Below, in pieces: positions 40,202-55,200 of a stretch of 64,000 bases of DNA; the first letter of the stretch is position 1; each line of letters opens with the position of its first letter. The notes beneath the pieces are model-generated. The model was not told where the DNA came from. It saw only the letters and a list, made by a program, of their open reading frames with translations, and did not search any database. The translations under genes were made by a program, and so were the position numbers. Source of the DNA: Tubiluchus corallicola (taxonomy: Eukaryota; Priapulida; Priapulimorpha; Priapulimorphida; Tubiluchidae); NCBI GenBank assembly GCA_030141605.1, contig JAQGDQ010000168.1, positions 124,001 through 188,000 on the forward strand, given 5' to 3'.

Positions 40202-43200
40202 ATGGAAACTGCCGCAGAACATGTGATTGTGGGTGTGGATGTGGGTGGCACTAATACGGACGCCGTAATTTTGTTAGATGACCGTGTTTTAGGATCTGCT
40301 AAAAGAGTAACTACGCAGGATGTAACGGGCGGAGTTTTAGCCTCAATCTCTGCTGCCTTGCGAAAAGTCGCAGAAAAAGGTTAGTTCTGAAAACCAGTTC
40401 AATATCACTATTGTGATAATGTGAAAAATTGCAGTTTTGTGCCAAACTATGCAAAGTTTTGCCTGATTTGCAGATTTTTCTGTCTTGGCGATGTTTTTGT
40501 GTTTCTGTGTTATGGCATGACATGCGAATGAATTCGTGACTTCTAGGAATGACTTTTATAGGGCACAAAGTGAATGTCTTGCAAGTCCACATCGGTACGA
40601 CACATTTTATTAATGCAGTTCTACAGCGAAAACGTCTTGCAAAGGTGTCAGTAATACGACTGTGTGGACAGGCTTCGACCGCATTACCTCCCTTTTGTGA
40701 TATACCTTCCGACCTTAGAAAGGTAAAAAGCATTAGCGATAACATAAAATGAATAGGTGAATTAAAAAGTACCCCTCTTGAGATTAGCTAGTAGAATTTT
40801 TTTATGTGTATACATGTCCAACTTTTCAAATCTGTTTTCCTTTTGCTTGTTTCACGGTTAAAACTAAATTGTATGAGATATTGCATTTAGGTGGAACCGC
40901 AAGTTATTTAGCAGCTAAATACTTGTAAAAGAATCTTGTACTTTTCCTACTACCTCAAAGAAATGTTTTAGTTATTGCTAGTAAATATTATAATGACGAT
41001 TTCATTATTAAAATAAATACTAAAATCAAGGTATGTTTGAGCCTTGAAAGTTCAGATGTTGTTCTCGCGTGCTGAGAAAAAAGGGATTACGTACATCTCT
41101 TTTTGCCACCTAAATCATTCTTTCTTGAATTACACAGTTAAATTCAAATTTATAGCAAAGCTCGGTAGTTTATTATGTCTGCATACCTTCCTGACAGATG
41201 TCAAAATGTTTGTTCTTTGCTCTTTGATACAATGTGCAGACATAATACAATTTTGCATTGCCTTTTCTCTTTAGTCACAAGTACTTAGAAAAACTACATT
41301 TTTGTACTACATCATACAAATCTAAAAGGCACTCACAGTATACACCTACCCAGTAAAATAGCTGAAAACATAAAAATACTGATTTCTTTAATTCATTGTC
41401 TGGTAGGACAACTAAAGAGATCTATCATTTTTTGAATTTCAGCATGTATTTGGATCATACCACTTTCTACACGGTGGTTGCCAATTTGATGGCAACGAAA
41501 TGGAGCCACTGGATATGGAAGAAGTTAGAAAAGTCTTGAAAGAAATTCATGAGAAAAACGTCAGAAATGTAGTAGTTACAGGAATTTTTTCATCGGTGAA
41601 TGCTGGTCAGGAGATTCAGGTGATTTATTTGATACATTCTCTTCCTGATCCATCTCTCTGTTAATATTTATTGTCTGACAAAAATTGTAAAGGTATTGTA
41701 GTCATCTAGCTTTTGTCGTCACAGTTCTGAATGGTTTGCTCTGAAATTACAATGTAAATTGGGGAAATAATTAATGACTTTCAGTCTTGATGAAAATCAG
41801 GTTACGTGTCTTTTCATGATTAAGTCAACAACAGTGCTGTCATACTATAAGGTTGTTGGAATCTTTGATGCTGTTGATTTTTGTAACCAGTATGCCAATT
41901 CCGCATTATTTGTACAACTTCGATCTGTAAATATGGGGTGCTGTTGCTGATGCTCAAACAATTTGTCATTTATGTACAGGGTGTAACATAACTCCTTGCC
42001 GATGAGGTACAAGAACAGAATAATTTTTTAAGTCAATGTATTGCTCAGTCATTTACGAGTCTACCATATTCTCAAATCCTCAGTATTGAGTGTGGAAGCC
42101 TTGTGCATCTCACAGAGCCTGCAATCTTGAAGCTTGTGACTGGAGCAGAACGAACTGGATGGTTTTGAAATTCACTGGACCTCAAACCTGCTGAACATAC
42201 GGGTGTTAAAGCACACTCAAATATTAGATTAACATAAAAGACATGCTTATTCTGTTATGGTGCAAGTTAAAAGTGCCTGGCTTGCTATATGGTCAGTCCA
42301 AGCACATCGTAGTCAAATTTAATCAATTAACAATGGGAGTTATCCTGGTAAATGCTGTGAAATCTAAGATGATCCAAGAACATATGAATGATCAATATTT
42401 ACAAGCTAAGCTCAGGTGGCTTTCTGCAACATGTGTTGGATGGTTTTTAGTTTGATTCTGATCTCTTCGAGCCGCCGATCATATTCCTCATAATTGCAGG
42501 CTGCAAGGTTCCCACACTAAATATTGAGGGCATGATAGATTCTCATTGATTGAGCAGTACTTCAGTGCAATAAAATGTTCTGTACTATTAGTCATAGCTT
42601 TGTGTGCCCCCTACCCATCTAAAAAAGGTTATGCTGTATTCTGCAGTATGTTTTTCTTATGTTATACCCAGTAGTACATTCTTCAATTATAATTTAACAA
42701 CTATGAGTTTCCTTGCTTACCTTTTCTGCTTTTAATCCTGATGTAATGTACCTATATACTACCAAAGTGCAAACTGCAACTTGTAATCTTTCCAATTACA
42801 GTCATTTTGATTTATATTGATTTATTTGTTTTATGCATGTGTAATTTTAGGTGAGTGAAATATTAAAAAAAGAATATCCAGGTACAAGCATAACATTATC
42901 GCATCACATTGGACAGCTAGGACTTCTGGAGCGAGAAAATGCTGCAATACTGAATGAGTGTTTAAGGCCATTGTGTAAGAAGACACTAACAGCATTTCAC
43001 CAAGCATTGAGAAAACTACACCTGCACTGTCCAATTTACCTGACTCAAAATGATGGAACACTTATCAGGTCCAGTGCAATTTTCAATTTGCTTTTAATCA
43101 GATAAAATATTCAAATTAATTGCTAAGAAATTATATCTTGGCACTTCAACACTGATTAGCCATTTGTAAGAAGGGTAAATATGAACCAATCAGTTTAAAC

Positions 43201-46200
43201 GTGCAGATAATGCCCCATGTTCATGTGTTTATACGTCTCCGTTTGAAACTCAAATCATACAATACGCATATTGTTGCCTGCCATCTAGAGTCAGGAAATG
43301 ACATAAAAATGCTCGTATTTGAAAAGCTCGTATTGCCATTTCTATGGAAATATTTCAATAGCAAAAAACGCCGTCCACCTCTGGAATTCACAGCCAGTCG
43401 AAGTCAAACGTATTAAATCATTAACTGAATTCAAAACCAAAACAAAAACATTAATGATGTCAAAATTTGAATTCGTAACTTACTAATATGACAACTTACA
43501 CAGTAATGCAGAATTCATTTGCCCCAGGCCATATTTAAACGGCTTAATTTTACGGATAGCTAGTTTGAAAACATGGTAAATATGTAAAGTTTAAATTTAA
43601 AGTTTTATTTTTTTGCTCCTCTAGTTGAGATTTTTAACTTTCTGATTGAGTATCTTAATATTTCGTTATGATTCCCAATATAATTGTGGCAAATAAAGGT
43701 GTTACTATACTATGCTACTAGATTCGTAATTATTTGTCTATTTATTGTGGCAGAGCTGAGAAACCGCAAGTCAGTAATTATGATAATTTATTGCTTGTAG
43801 ATAATAAAGATGTTACTATACTTTTTATACTATATATTTACATCTTTTTTGAAGTAGTTACAGAGAAATTGGTTCAATGAAAAAGTGTTTATAGATTATT
43901 TATTACCATTTTGTTAATTCATTAACAGCGAAAGCTTTGACATGCAATTTTTTCTTGTTGATACAGTTTATTTCTTATTTATAGCTGTCAGTGTAAATTT
44001 GCTATATTTTTCATCTATCTAATCAAATATTATTTTGTTAATTAAGATGGTGATGATGCTAACTACAACTAATGTACATTGCTTATGAGCTGTATTTTGA
44101 CATCAGAATTCATATAATGTAGAAATATTTAGAAAGTGGATATATTATGGCATCACAATACACGAGGAATTGCATAAAAATAACAGTTTAAGTGGAAAAG
44201 TGGAATACATTACTTTATCTCATTTTATCTCATACATTTTTTTCTCATTTTATGTAGCTCAGAGAAAGCCTTACAGTTTCCTGTGCACACATTCGCTTCT
44301 GGTGCAACAAACAGTATGAGGGGAGCAGCATTCCTTTCGGGATTAAAGGAAGCCATTGTCTGCGACATTGGTGGCACCAGTACTGATGTCGGTGCTCTTG
44401 TTTGTGGCTTCCCTCGTGAAGCTTCAGCACATATTGAGGCAATTTGTTTGATATATATTTACTTTGACAAGTATTTTTGAAGGTGCATGAAAAATTTGTA
44501 GTTTAGGGTTTGAGTTGAGGGTTTATGATTACACTTACCAATTAATTACAAAATAGCAGGTTATTGTGGTGTATTGCAGTTGATAGTTTCAAAATATTAT
44601 TTCAGGTTGGAGAAGTTCGTACTAATTTCCGGATGCCAGACGTGACAAGTATTGGCCTTGGAGGTGGTTCCATTGTATCAGAGTCAAATGTAAGTTTCTT
44701 TAATGAACAGTGATAGGTCTAAAGAACAACAAATGCAGTAACCATGCTTTGATTACAGCACTGGTATTAGCGAAATGAATTAGCTCTTCCTAATGACTAA
44801 ATAATATCAGTAGCATCACACTGTAAGTTTGTCCTAATCAGTGACAGTGTGCCACTGCCACAATTAATTTGACCTAACTTCATCTATAGTAAGTCTTTTC
44901 TAGACATTGCCTAATTGCATTGCCAATTAGTTTATGAACCTCTATTTTTATTAAAATAAAGGGATATTTAAAATGCTTTAGCCTACACAAATGCACCAGC
45001 AATCCACCAAAAAGGTCACATTGTGCTCAAAGTGGGAAATTCGCGTCTTTTTAAGAAGTACAAATTGACATCTTTTCTCATTAATAACAGGGTCAGCTCT
45101 GTAAACTAGTACAAAGAACAGAGAAAGTAACATATCCTTGTCATCTTATCTATTCAAGCCATTCTTTGCATTAACATCTACAAACTTCATTTTATAGAAG
45201 AAGATTCATGTTGGACCCCTGAGTGTTGGATACAAACTTTCCACGGAGGGACAAGTTTTTGGTGGAAAGACACTTACTGCAACTGATATTGCTGTTGCGG
45301 CTGGAACGTGTGTGATTGGTGACGAAAGTAATGTAATAGCAACAAAAGACATTATCACATCGGCTGTAGATACCATTCATGAAAAGTTAGAGCATGTCAT
45401 AGATCTAATGAAGGTATTTTAATTAAAATGCAGTTTTTATGGCTAAGTATCCCATGTGATATATGATGTGTGAGTTAATTATTGGTTATTAATTAAAAAG
45501 CAAATAAGAAATTTTGAACTTGACGAACCTACGATAGAAGGAAATAATTTACATGGTGCTAAAAATTCCGTGTTTCATAAGCAAAGATTTGTTATCGAGA
45601 GTCCTGAACTCACTGCTGTGGCCAATCAATTTTTCCCCACTATTCAATTCAAAATTGAGTTATCACACATCACAGTCCAACAAAATTTATTTGCTTTATC
45701 CTTTATTTGATGTGTAATGTTGCTCCATCAACATATTAGTTTTTCCAATCAGTTTTAATGCTTGATGGATGTTTAGTAGTAGAGTAATTTGTTTCAAACC
45801 GTGTTCTAAATTGCAACTATGCTTATTTTTTATTCAAACAGGTTAGTGCTGAAGAGGTGCCTGTTGTCCTTGTTGGAGGCGGTAGCATTCTTGTAGATCG
45901 AGGCAGAAGAATTAAAGGTGTTTCTAGATTTGTCCAGCCTAATCATTTTCATGTGAGTTGTAGCTAATATCGTGTTTGTAACTGTGTATGACATTAGTCT
46001 AAAACTAGAAGTCGGCACCAGTTATACTTAAAGAAATTTCATTTTGATGTATCATGGTAGCTTTCTATCTGACAGTGGTACAAATCCTAAGCAATAAAAG
46101 CATAAAAATGTCATACAATTAAATGAGACATTATTATTGTTAGCTGCTAGAAATCAAAATTAAAAGTCTGAGGTTTTTGTCTGAACAGAGCTTCTTCAAC

Positions 46201-49200
46201 GATATTTTTCTGAAGCAATAGGCAATGTGGAATGATTGCAGGTTGTATGCATTTTGTTACTTTCATTATGATGATGGTCTCAACTTCAATATTTTTCATT
46301 ATTTGTGATTTTTAAAATTATGAGATCTTTAAATGCTGTTGACCTGGTAAGCTGTTTATTTTACATCAAGCTAACGTATCTTGACTGTTTAAATGCTCAT
46401 GGTTGTTTCAAAGTAGATTTTGTTGACAAGCATTCTTGCTATTGCTCACTTTCAGGTCGCTAATGCAGTCGGTGCAGCATTAAGTCAAGTGAGTGGTTCA
46501 GTTGACACTGTAGCCAATTTGACAATAGTGACGAGGGATGAAGCTATTAAACAGGGCAAACAACAGGCCATAGAAGCTGCTGTCAAGGCTGGGGCTAAAA
46601 GAGACACTATAGAGGTGATCAATCAAACGTTATCTAAGTATTAATTTCTTGCAGACCTTGACTATACATGATGATTTTTTATATAGATTATTTTAAACAA
46701 TTTCTAACTCTAGTTAGAAAAGAAAATGTGAAATCTGGTCCAGAAAATTCTTATAGCTAATTTACTAGCAATAAGAAATATCTGTTTAAAGCAAGTGAAT
46801 GTTGTTGCTAACATGGCAATAATTTGCTGATAAAGAATTACACAGATAAAGAGGCCCGAAAAAATAGCAGCTGTTCTGGTGATATGGGTTTTCTTGCTAA
46901 TGAAACATGCATTTAATACATTGCAGATTGTTGAGATCACTGATATACCTCTTACGTATCTTCCTGGAAATGCTACAAGAATTAAAGCAAAAGCTGTGGG
47001 TCAATTAGATCACTTTCGACTGCATCACGAAGGTTTGCTTGCCTTTCTTTAATTAATTGTGCATTGAAATAACTTTAAGTTTTATTTCACGTGTATTTCC
47101 GTGGACAATGATTTTGTAATTTTGTAATCTTTCTCACAGCATGTTCATTGTTAGCCCATTTTGCAGGTCTGCTGAGATTAAAAACAGTTTTCAAATTAAA
47201 TTTCAGTAGTGTCTCCTGGTCTGATGGAAGATGGTGATGCCACTGGAGATGTAGAAGAAGATGAGAAATTCAGCACCACTTTATCTTCAGTTGCTAAACA
47301 CACAGTGAGCGGTTTAGCATTTGAAAGTGTTAGTGCAGGTATAAATGTTCTAATATTACTTTCTTGAAACCAACTGGTACTAGCTAGACTGTACACTTTG
47401 AAAATTGTTAGAAGAAATTACCAGTTTCTTCGGGCCTGTTAACTAACAGCTCTTGATTTTATTATTTAAACTAGCTTCATCCTTTGTCAGTGCTTTGAAA
47501 AAATATCATCTTTTTACGATATTTTGCAACTTGTTACAATTCACACAGAACACAGTATAACAATTAAATGATTTACCACGACGATGACAGTTTCAATAGC
47601 CAAAGTTAGTTAGTCAATATTGCTATTTTTCACTTACATTCAATGAGCACCATGAACTTTGTAATGCAATTGCTAGTACTGTATTACAAGCTGCAGTCTT
47701 CTGAATATATAATTAAACATTAACCATAAGTTGGACTCAAAAATTAAGATCTGTATTCTGAGGATACACAAGTGTGAACTAAAGTTTAAACAGCTGTGGA
47801 ACACTTAATTTGGTTAAAACCTTTAAACAAATTCCGTGTGCGTACAACGAAACTGTGAAAAGGCTTACTAGTGTATTTAAGAATATGTTTAATTTCTGCT
47901 TTTAGAAGCTTCTGATGCTGCTGCTGTTTGTGCTGATGTAAAACCCAATGTGGCAGATGGCGTGTGGTACCTTACCGAACAGGATATAGAATGCCTGGCA
48001 GTCGGTGCAGGTATATTAGGTGTCGGTGGTGGTGGACATCCGTATGTGGGAAAGATGCGAGCTCTGCAACAACTTCGGAAGGGAAACCATGTGCGCATTA
48101 TCAAGCCAGAAAGGTTTGTCCAATTGTTATTTGTTTATATGTACAAGGTTGGTAATTTTGAAGTGCAAATAAGTGAATTTTGTGTTTTCATTAACTTTAC
48201 TGTTCCATTCAGGAGAATCTTGGCTATCCAATTATGCTATTTGTTAAGCATTTATAAGCGATTTAATTGGATAAAATTAAGAAAAATTAAGAAAAACTAA
48301 GCAACAATACTCTAACTTAGCCTATTGAGTAGCTTAATCTGGTGTACACTTGTGCGTTCGTACACTCTATTCTGTTTTATTGATAGCCTGCTTGCTACAG
48401 CTCAAGCTGTGCAGAGTTCTGTTGCTATACCAGGAAAAACCAACCGATCAGCCAAGCAGAAATTAAGGTTGTTTCATCATTTAAGAGAAATTTCTCCTTA
48501 AAAATAGAGTGGACTTGAAGCCAAAATGTATCAGAGTGTTGTGTCTGGATCATTGAAGTTTTCTACATTAGCCGATTGTATGCAAGTGATACTGTACAAT
48601 GTTACAGTGCAAACACTGCAGTTATTGAAATTATTTTCAATATTTTTGTCAATAATCAATTTTTAATTTGTCTGTTGTAAGCAAATGCATTTCACATATA
48701 ATTTTGCATGAAAATCCATTGTGCAAGGAGTAGAACCTACAAAATTTTTTAAATATAACGTAATTGCTGCTTAGTGAGAGAATCTATGCTGAATGCAGCA
48801 AATGCTTACAGCCTGAAGGAGTACTGTGTGTGCCCTGAAACTTGTAACCACTTGCTAATGCTTATTGGTAATACTTGTCATATTAAGTTGTTATTCTGTA
48901 TGCTTAGACACAGAAGTTAAACAACATCAAGGCCTGGTCAGTGAGTGGATGAGTGACTGCTTGTCTTATTACTTGTTTTTTGTGGTTTCACCCAAAGTAT
49001 TTACCTTTTGCGGGAATATATGTACATATTTGAATGTAGCTAAGATACCCTCTCTATATATTATTGCAAATGCACCATTCTTCAGGAAACTGCAGCCTAA
49101 TGCATCACTTAGGTACATTGAAAGGTATGAAAAATGCGTTGCAAATATACCGTGACATAAAAGATGCAGTATATGTATAATTTTATATATATATATAATA

Positions 49201-49209
49201 TATATATAT

Positions 49210-49244
<35 letters not shown>

Positions 49245-52200
49245 CAGTGTAATAATCGCATTAAAACAATATGCGAAAAAAAATTTATTTAAAAAATTTG
49301 TAAAATATATAACTGTAGATAGTTTTTATAGGTATTGTCACTTATGCTCAGAATTTTGCTGAATTTTGTTATTCTTTGTCACTGAAAAGATTGAAAGGGT
49401 GCAGAATATCACATCATAAGAATGAAAGAATGCAGAATGAAGGGATTACGCTGGGAGCAAAAACAAACAGAAAAATCCTGTATTACCTAGGACAGAGTCG
49501 TTCATTTCAGATCCTTTGAAGTATGATCTTCGACACAAAATGAAAGGGTCGCTAATTTTCTTTCGTAGTTGTTGCCATAGCCATTTCACCTTTGGTTTGT
49601 AGTGCATGAATGTCATTTTTTATTTCACAGTGTCTCCCTTTCTGAGTTAGTGGCTGGTGTAATGATGATGGGGGCACCACTAGTGTTCATTGAAAAGCTG
49701 TTTAACAATTTTGAAACCAGTTCTGCATTCGATGCCGTCCGTCAATGCATGTGCTTAGGTGACATTGCCACAGTGGCCAGTCGCATCGAAAGTAAGTTTG
49801 CATAACTGTTATTTTTCTTTAGAATTGCCACTGATGGGTTGATTGCTTGCGTAGCGATGATGGGGGCACCACTTGTACTGGTAGAGAAGCTGATAAGTAA
49901 TAGAGAATCGGGAGCAGCATTTGAATCAGTCAGGCAACTGCTTTGTAGTGGCATGTACAGGGATGGAGACATTGACAAAAGTAAGTGGCTTGCTGTTACT
50001 TTTGTGCTCCAACCAAGTCATCAGACATTTGCAGAAAGAAGTAGCTTCTGTGCTTAATGAGAATGGACCATTATATTTTTCAGCCAATACCAAAATTCCA
50101 GGATTGAAGTGCCTAGAAGCATTTTAGGTATGAGGCAGCTTCCCACAAAGATTAGATTCTGCTTTTACTACTGATTTTTTTTATAAAGCTTTAGAATTTT
50201 GATAACATTTAGAAGGGAAAACTGGTTTGATTTCCAGTTTCTTATTTAGCAGCATTTCAATGATCACTTGCAGCATGTTCTGTGGCATCTATATAAAAAA
50301 CTAACTGCATGCTTGCTTTAAATTTTATGCTGTCAGATGGTAATGCATTTTGCATATTGCTTTGCAAGGCTTTCTGTTATTTGTGCTACATTCCTGTGCT
50401 CATTACTTTCTGGCCAACTGCAAAGAAAAAGTTTTTGATAAAAATGCTTGCTTGCAAATTTAACATTATTACAAACATAAATAGCAAATACAGTATAATT
50501 GAGTGCATGAAATATCTGAATTACATCACTAACTAGCCAACAGTAAACAGATGCACAACAAGTGTCAGATGTCTCATAAGTAATAAAGTGTTGTCAACAT
50601 GTCACAGCAGTGTGAAAGACCTTAACTTTGCTTGAATGATGATAGGAGCTAGTGCTCATTGAAAAGCTGCTAAACAATTTTGAAACCAGTTCTGCATTTG
50701 AAACTGTCCGGCAGTACATGTGCTTAGGTGGCATTTCAGCAGTTTTTGATCATCTGCACAGTAAGTGTACCGTCCCAGCTCCTTGGCATGCTGCAACAAG
50801 CGTAAATAGTTTGTTTGTTTGTTTGTTTATCAACAAGTGTAAAGTATGTAGAAGCTTCTCAATCTTGTTAAATCTTTGAAAGTAAGTGATGTGCTATCTA
50901 AACTCACTTGTAAAAGAGAAAAAACATTCACATTACTTCAAACACATTTTTAAAATGACTTTGATGATATTTTTCATTTTTTGAAAACCTGAAATTTTTA
51001 GTTGCTTGCATGTTATTTTTTTCTTTAATTATGCTGCTTGCTGGGTTGTGTTGTATTTAAGAGCAGCACAAACTTCGAATCAAACTATATTTTGTTATTT
51101 TGTTATATTTCTTAAATAATTTGTTATAATTGTGCTTGTTCACTCTAGTAATCAATTTTCTCTAGAGTCTGGACTGAATGTAGAGGAGGGACCTGGAACA
51201 AAATTCATCAACAATTTCCCTGCTGATTTCTACAAAGGTAAACAAAAGAGTCCAGAACCATTTGCTGCCATCATGTCGTGTGAAATTGGAGGTGTGAATT
51301 CGATGGAACCTCTCGCAATTGGTGGTGAACTTGATCTTCCTGTCCTAGATGGAGACGGGCTTGGACGGGCATGGCCAGAACTTCAGGTACATGAGTTTAT
51401 GTGGCTTTTATATGAAAACCGCACAGAAAACCCCACTAAACTATAAACTTATAACAAAAGCGGCGTTTACCCTTGACCAGCTGGCTCTTCCGGCAGCTAA
51501 GATCACTGCTGAGCTGTTGCATTATGTATCAAGGGTGACCATCAGTTACTATAGACAGTAACGCAGAATATTTTTGCAGTACTAATGTTTTCAGCATTAC
51601 ATTTGGCATTGGAAAACTTAGTCATTTCTAACGAATGATTTGTTTGAGTCCAGTTAAAAATATCTGGTCTTTAGGCACCACATCTGCATTTGAAAACTAT
51701 GGTCTCTTATTATTATGTGTATTAACGTTCACTGCTACCAGTTTTTTGCTCATATTCAAAAAAAATTTTTACTTGCGTTTTCCTACTGCAGACTAAACAA
51801 AACGCACAAGTAAAAGCATCCATGGTGCTTTAATGTGTTTTGGCACATTTGCAGCACTTTAAGCAACACCGAGCAAAATTGTTAGCACGAACCTACCCTA
51901 ATGTATATTCCAGTTGTTTAAGCTAACCAGTTTGACACCTGCCTGACCAGTTTAACACAGGGCAAGTCTATACTGTAGTCACTTGCCATGGTCACTGATA
52001 ACCTTTTTCATGTAAAAGCCATATTACAATAATACCTTTTTTAGAGATTGTCCTTGCTTGAGGATAGTCTTCTTTACTGATGTAGCAAACATCTATCACT
52101 TTGAGGTAAAACTTTATCTTTATTCTGTGTGAGATTACCTATGTAACAGTACATTAGAGAGAGTATGAAGCATAGGTGCACATAATGCGAGGGCTGATGC

Positions 52201-55200
52201 TTTGCTTAATAAGTTACTTTTCTGAGTCTTCAAAATTCAGAATTCGTAAAGTTTTCACATTTTTTAAAACGCTTCCAAAAAGGCTAGACATTTTTTGCAC
52301 AATTCTTCTTTTTGTTCCCTTGTTCCCTTGATATTTTAGTCATGCCAGTTTCTGTCATTTGTGTCAGATGTGGATGCCAAACATCTACACAGATATTTAT
52401 GCTACTGGACCATCATGCACTGCAGACGAAACCACAAAGAGAATGTTGCTGCTGCATGCAGACACTGCTTTGGACTTGGAGAAACATTTCAGGGAGATAT
52501 GTGTTAAAAAACAAGGGTATGTTTTAATGTGCATTTTAGTACTGTCTAGTTATTTAAATCCGTTGGTTAGCTGTCAGCTGCTCATTTTATTTCCGCATTA
52601 GTTGTTGTAATTTAGTGGGAAGTGAGCTATCGGAGCACCTAGATGGATTTTTAAGGAGGGTGCTGCTAGGATAGTGATAGACTCTGTGAGCATGTCTGTA
52701 TGCTTCAGACGGATGCATCTTTTTGGAGATGCTGTACCGCACTTGCATCGTCTTTGAGTATCGATGGCCTTATCAATAGATAGACACAACAGCCAGGTGG
52801 TCAGCAGTAAAATGCAGAGATTTTCGAAAGGTCAGGGCTTCAATTAAAGAAAGGGCACTCCCTTAAAACTGCAGTGTCCTGTAAGTTATATTTACTATCC
52901 ACATGCAGAAAATTAAAGTAATGTAGTAATTGTTCTTAAATCCTGTAGTGTTGGTGCCTTGTGTTGCAGTTGTTGGGCAGAAGACCTGGTTTTAAATTTC
53001 AAACTCTACAATTTCCACATTATTTAATATATAGACTTGTGAATTTTGCAAGGTTTTTGTCATGTATTATACTTTCAGTCTACAAGATATTATGTTTGCT
53101 AACTACACTCATATCTCGGTTTGCTGGACAAAAGCGTGGAGACGTCAGTTCAAATTTCCTGATTGTCTGTATTTACCGATACTAAGTTAATACAGTAGTG
53201 GCTATGTATTAGACTCGCGCTAATGTAGAATCAATTGCCTAATTGTCTCAAAAACTTCCAGTATGGGTCGCTCCTGACATACAAGCTGCACATGTGTCAT
53301 TACACACTGTTTGATGGCACTGATGTAATGATGTAAACAAAGTGACAGCCCTCCAACTAGCAGTCAGCTTGTGAAACAAAGGACAGTGTCTGTAATCTGC
53401 TGGACTTTTAACGATCTAGATTTTGTCCAGTTTTTCCAATATCCATATATGATTGTACATTTCAATGTAAGGTTAAAATTGGTTATACTTGGGAGCTGGT
53501 TGTATTACCTGGGGACCATTTGCCTACAAACACAAAGTTGCTTTTTACAGACCAAAAGATTTAATTCGGGCACAAACAGCTTACCAACTATGGCAAAATA
53601 CTTTCAGTTACAAAAACTTTAATATATTTTAGAACGAACAAAATTGATCTATCATTAAGAGATGTCATACCATTTTTAATTATTGCATTTTATGAATTTT
53701 GTCTTTCAAAAGAACCAAAGGGCTATGCTTTTATATTGGCTTTGCTTTTATAGTTCGGGTTAGAAATGCTCCCTGTACTCACCTATGTATAAAAAAGATT
53801 GCTGGTATGTTAGATCTTAAGTAATAGAAAGAAGGCACAATTAAATTTCTTTGGAGGCTTTTGCCTTTTATGTGCCTTTGCATAAAATTCTTATCTGCTT
53901 TTATTTGCTTATGAGCTTTCAGAGTGTAGCATTCTCTCTTAGTATTTTTGTGAAAGTCCCGAAGAGGCTTTGCCCCTAGGAAGCCTTATACCCCATCCTA
54001 CCATAAAACTGTTTTCTGCACCAGTACAGAGTTAAATAAAACCTTTGTATTAAAGCAGTAGCTCTGGACATCATAATAAATAAATATATATATATATATA
54101 TATTCTATGTGAAAAAGGTACTGTACAATATTAGTAAGGAAATAATAGTAAGCCTGAGTTACCATACAATAACAATCTTCAGAAGCGATTGTGTACTTAT
54201 ACTTAAGATGGCAGTTTTAACTAATGTACATATTGCAGCAACGGTGAAAATACCACAGTGAATGATACTGTAAGCAAGGCACAAGAAATTGGATTGGGAA
54301 AAGGATATCAAATGGAAAAATAGGAAAAACGAATGGCTCCTATATCTTTTTATCACTGTGATATATTTACCTGTATTATTTTTACTTACATTTGTAATAA
54401 GCAAAAATAAGCCAGTGGGTTCTTATCATTTGAACTTCTTTGAATAGCGATTCAATATTAATAGAATAAATTGTCGAAACAAATTTGCTCAAGCCATCGC
54501 CCCTGCGCATGCATATGCCTGGTGATAAGGTTGTAAATATGTTCTTGAGTATTGCAAATTATTAGTAGCTTCATCATAATAAAATTATGTAGTATATCTG
54601 AATTGTCATTAAGGATTAATTTGAGAAAAAGTTATATAGTCTTTACTGTGTTTAAGGTGATTTGAAGCTGTTGATCTATATGATTAGTATATATCAATTT
54701 TACTTTGTTTTGAAATGGTAGTTTGTGAGATGTGGTTGTATTTTACAACTGTATAAATCAGTTTGCAATGAGGAACTGAGTTTTCTTTGCAACATATTAC
54801 TCTGGTTTGTCCAGGTAAATGTTCTAAGAGTACTTTGAATTGCTAGGAACAAAATCTGGGCTGTGCAGGAATAAGAGAGCATTCCAAAACCAAAAGTGTA
54901 GTTATTCTTTTGCCTAAAGCAGTAAAGTGGAATGAATAATCAAGAATGATACGTACGACCATATACATTCAAGTTTATTTAACTGTGTGAGAAAAATGCA
55001 TAGTGCCATGTATATATGTATGCCATGTTAGGGAGTACAACTTTTGAGCTCTTATTATGTTTTGCCCTGTTGACTTGTGTTTGCACAACTAAACACATAA
55101 ACAAATAAATTAATTTAATTTAAATTCATCTGTTTGTCTTACAGTTGCATGTCAGGTGTGATGATGCCCCCTATTACTGGCGAACAAGCAAACAAGTATT

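Noticed and set aside
40311-40745. 144-codon open frame on the minus strand
   Set aside because: Antisense to exons 1-2 of the hydantoinase-DUF917 gene and crossing their intron. No family similarity seen.
49631-49980. Using exons 13a and 13b together, with a 31-base intron
   Set aside because: The joined frame stops after six codons, and the intron would be far shorter than any other here.
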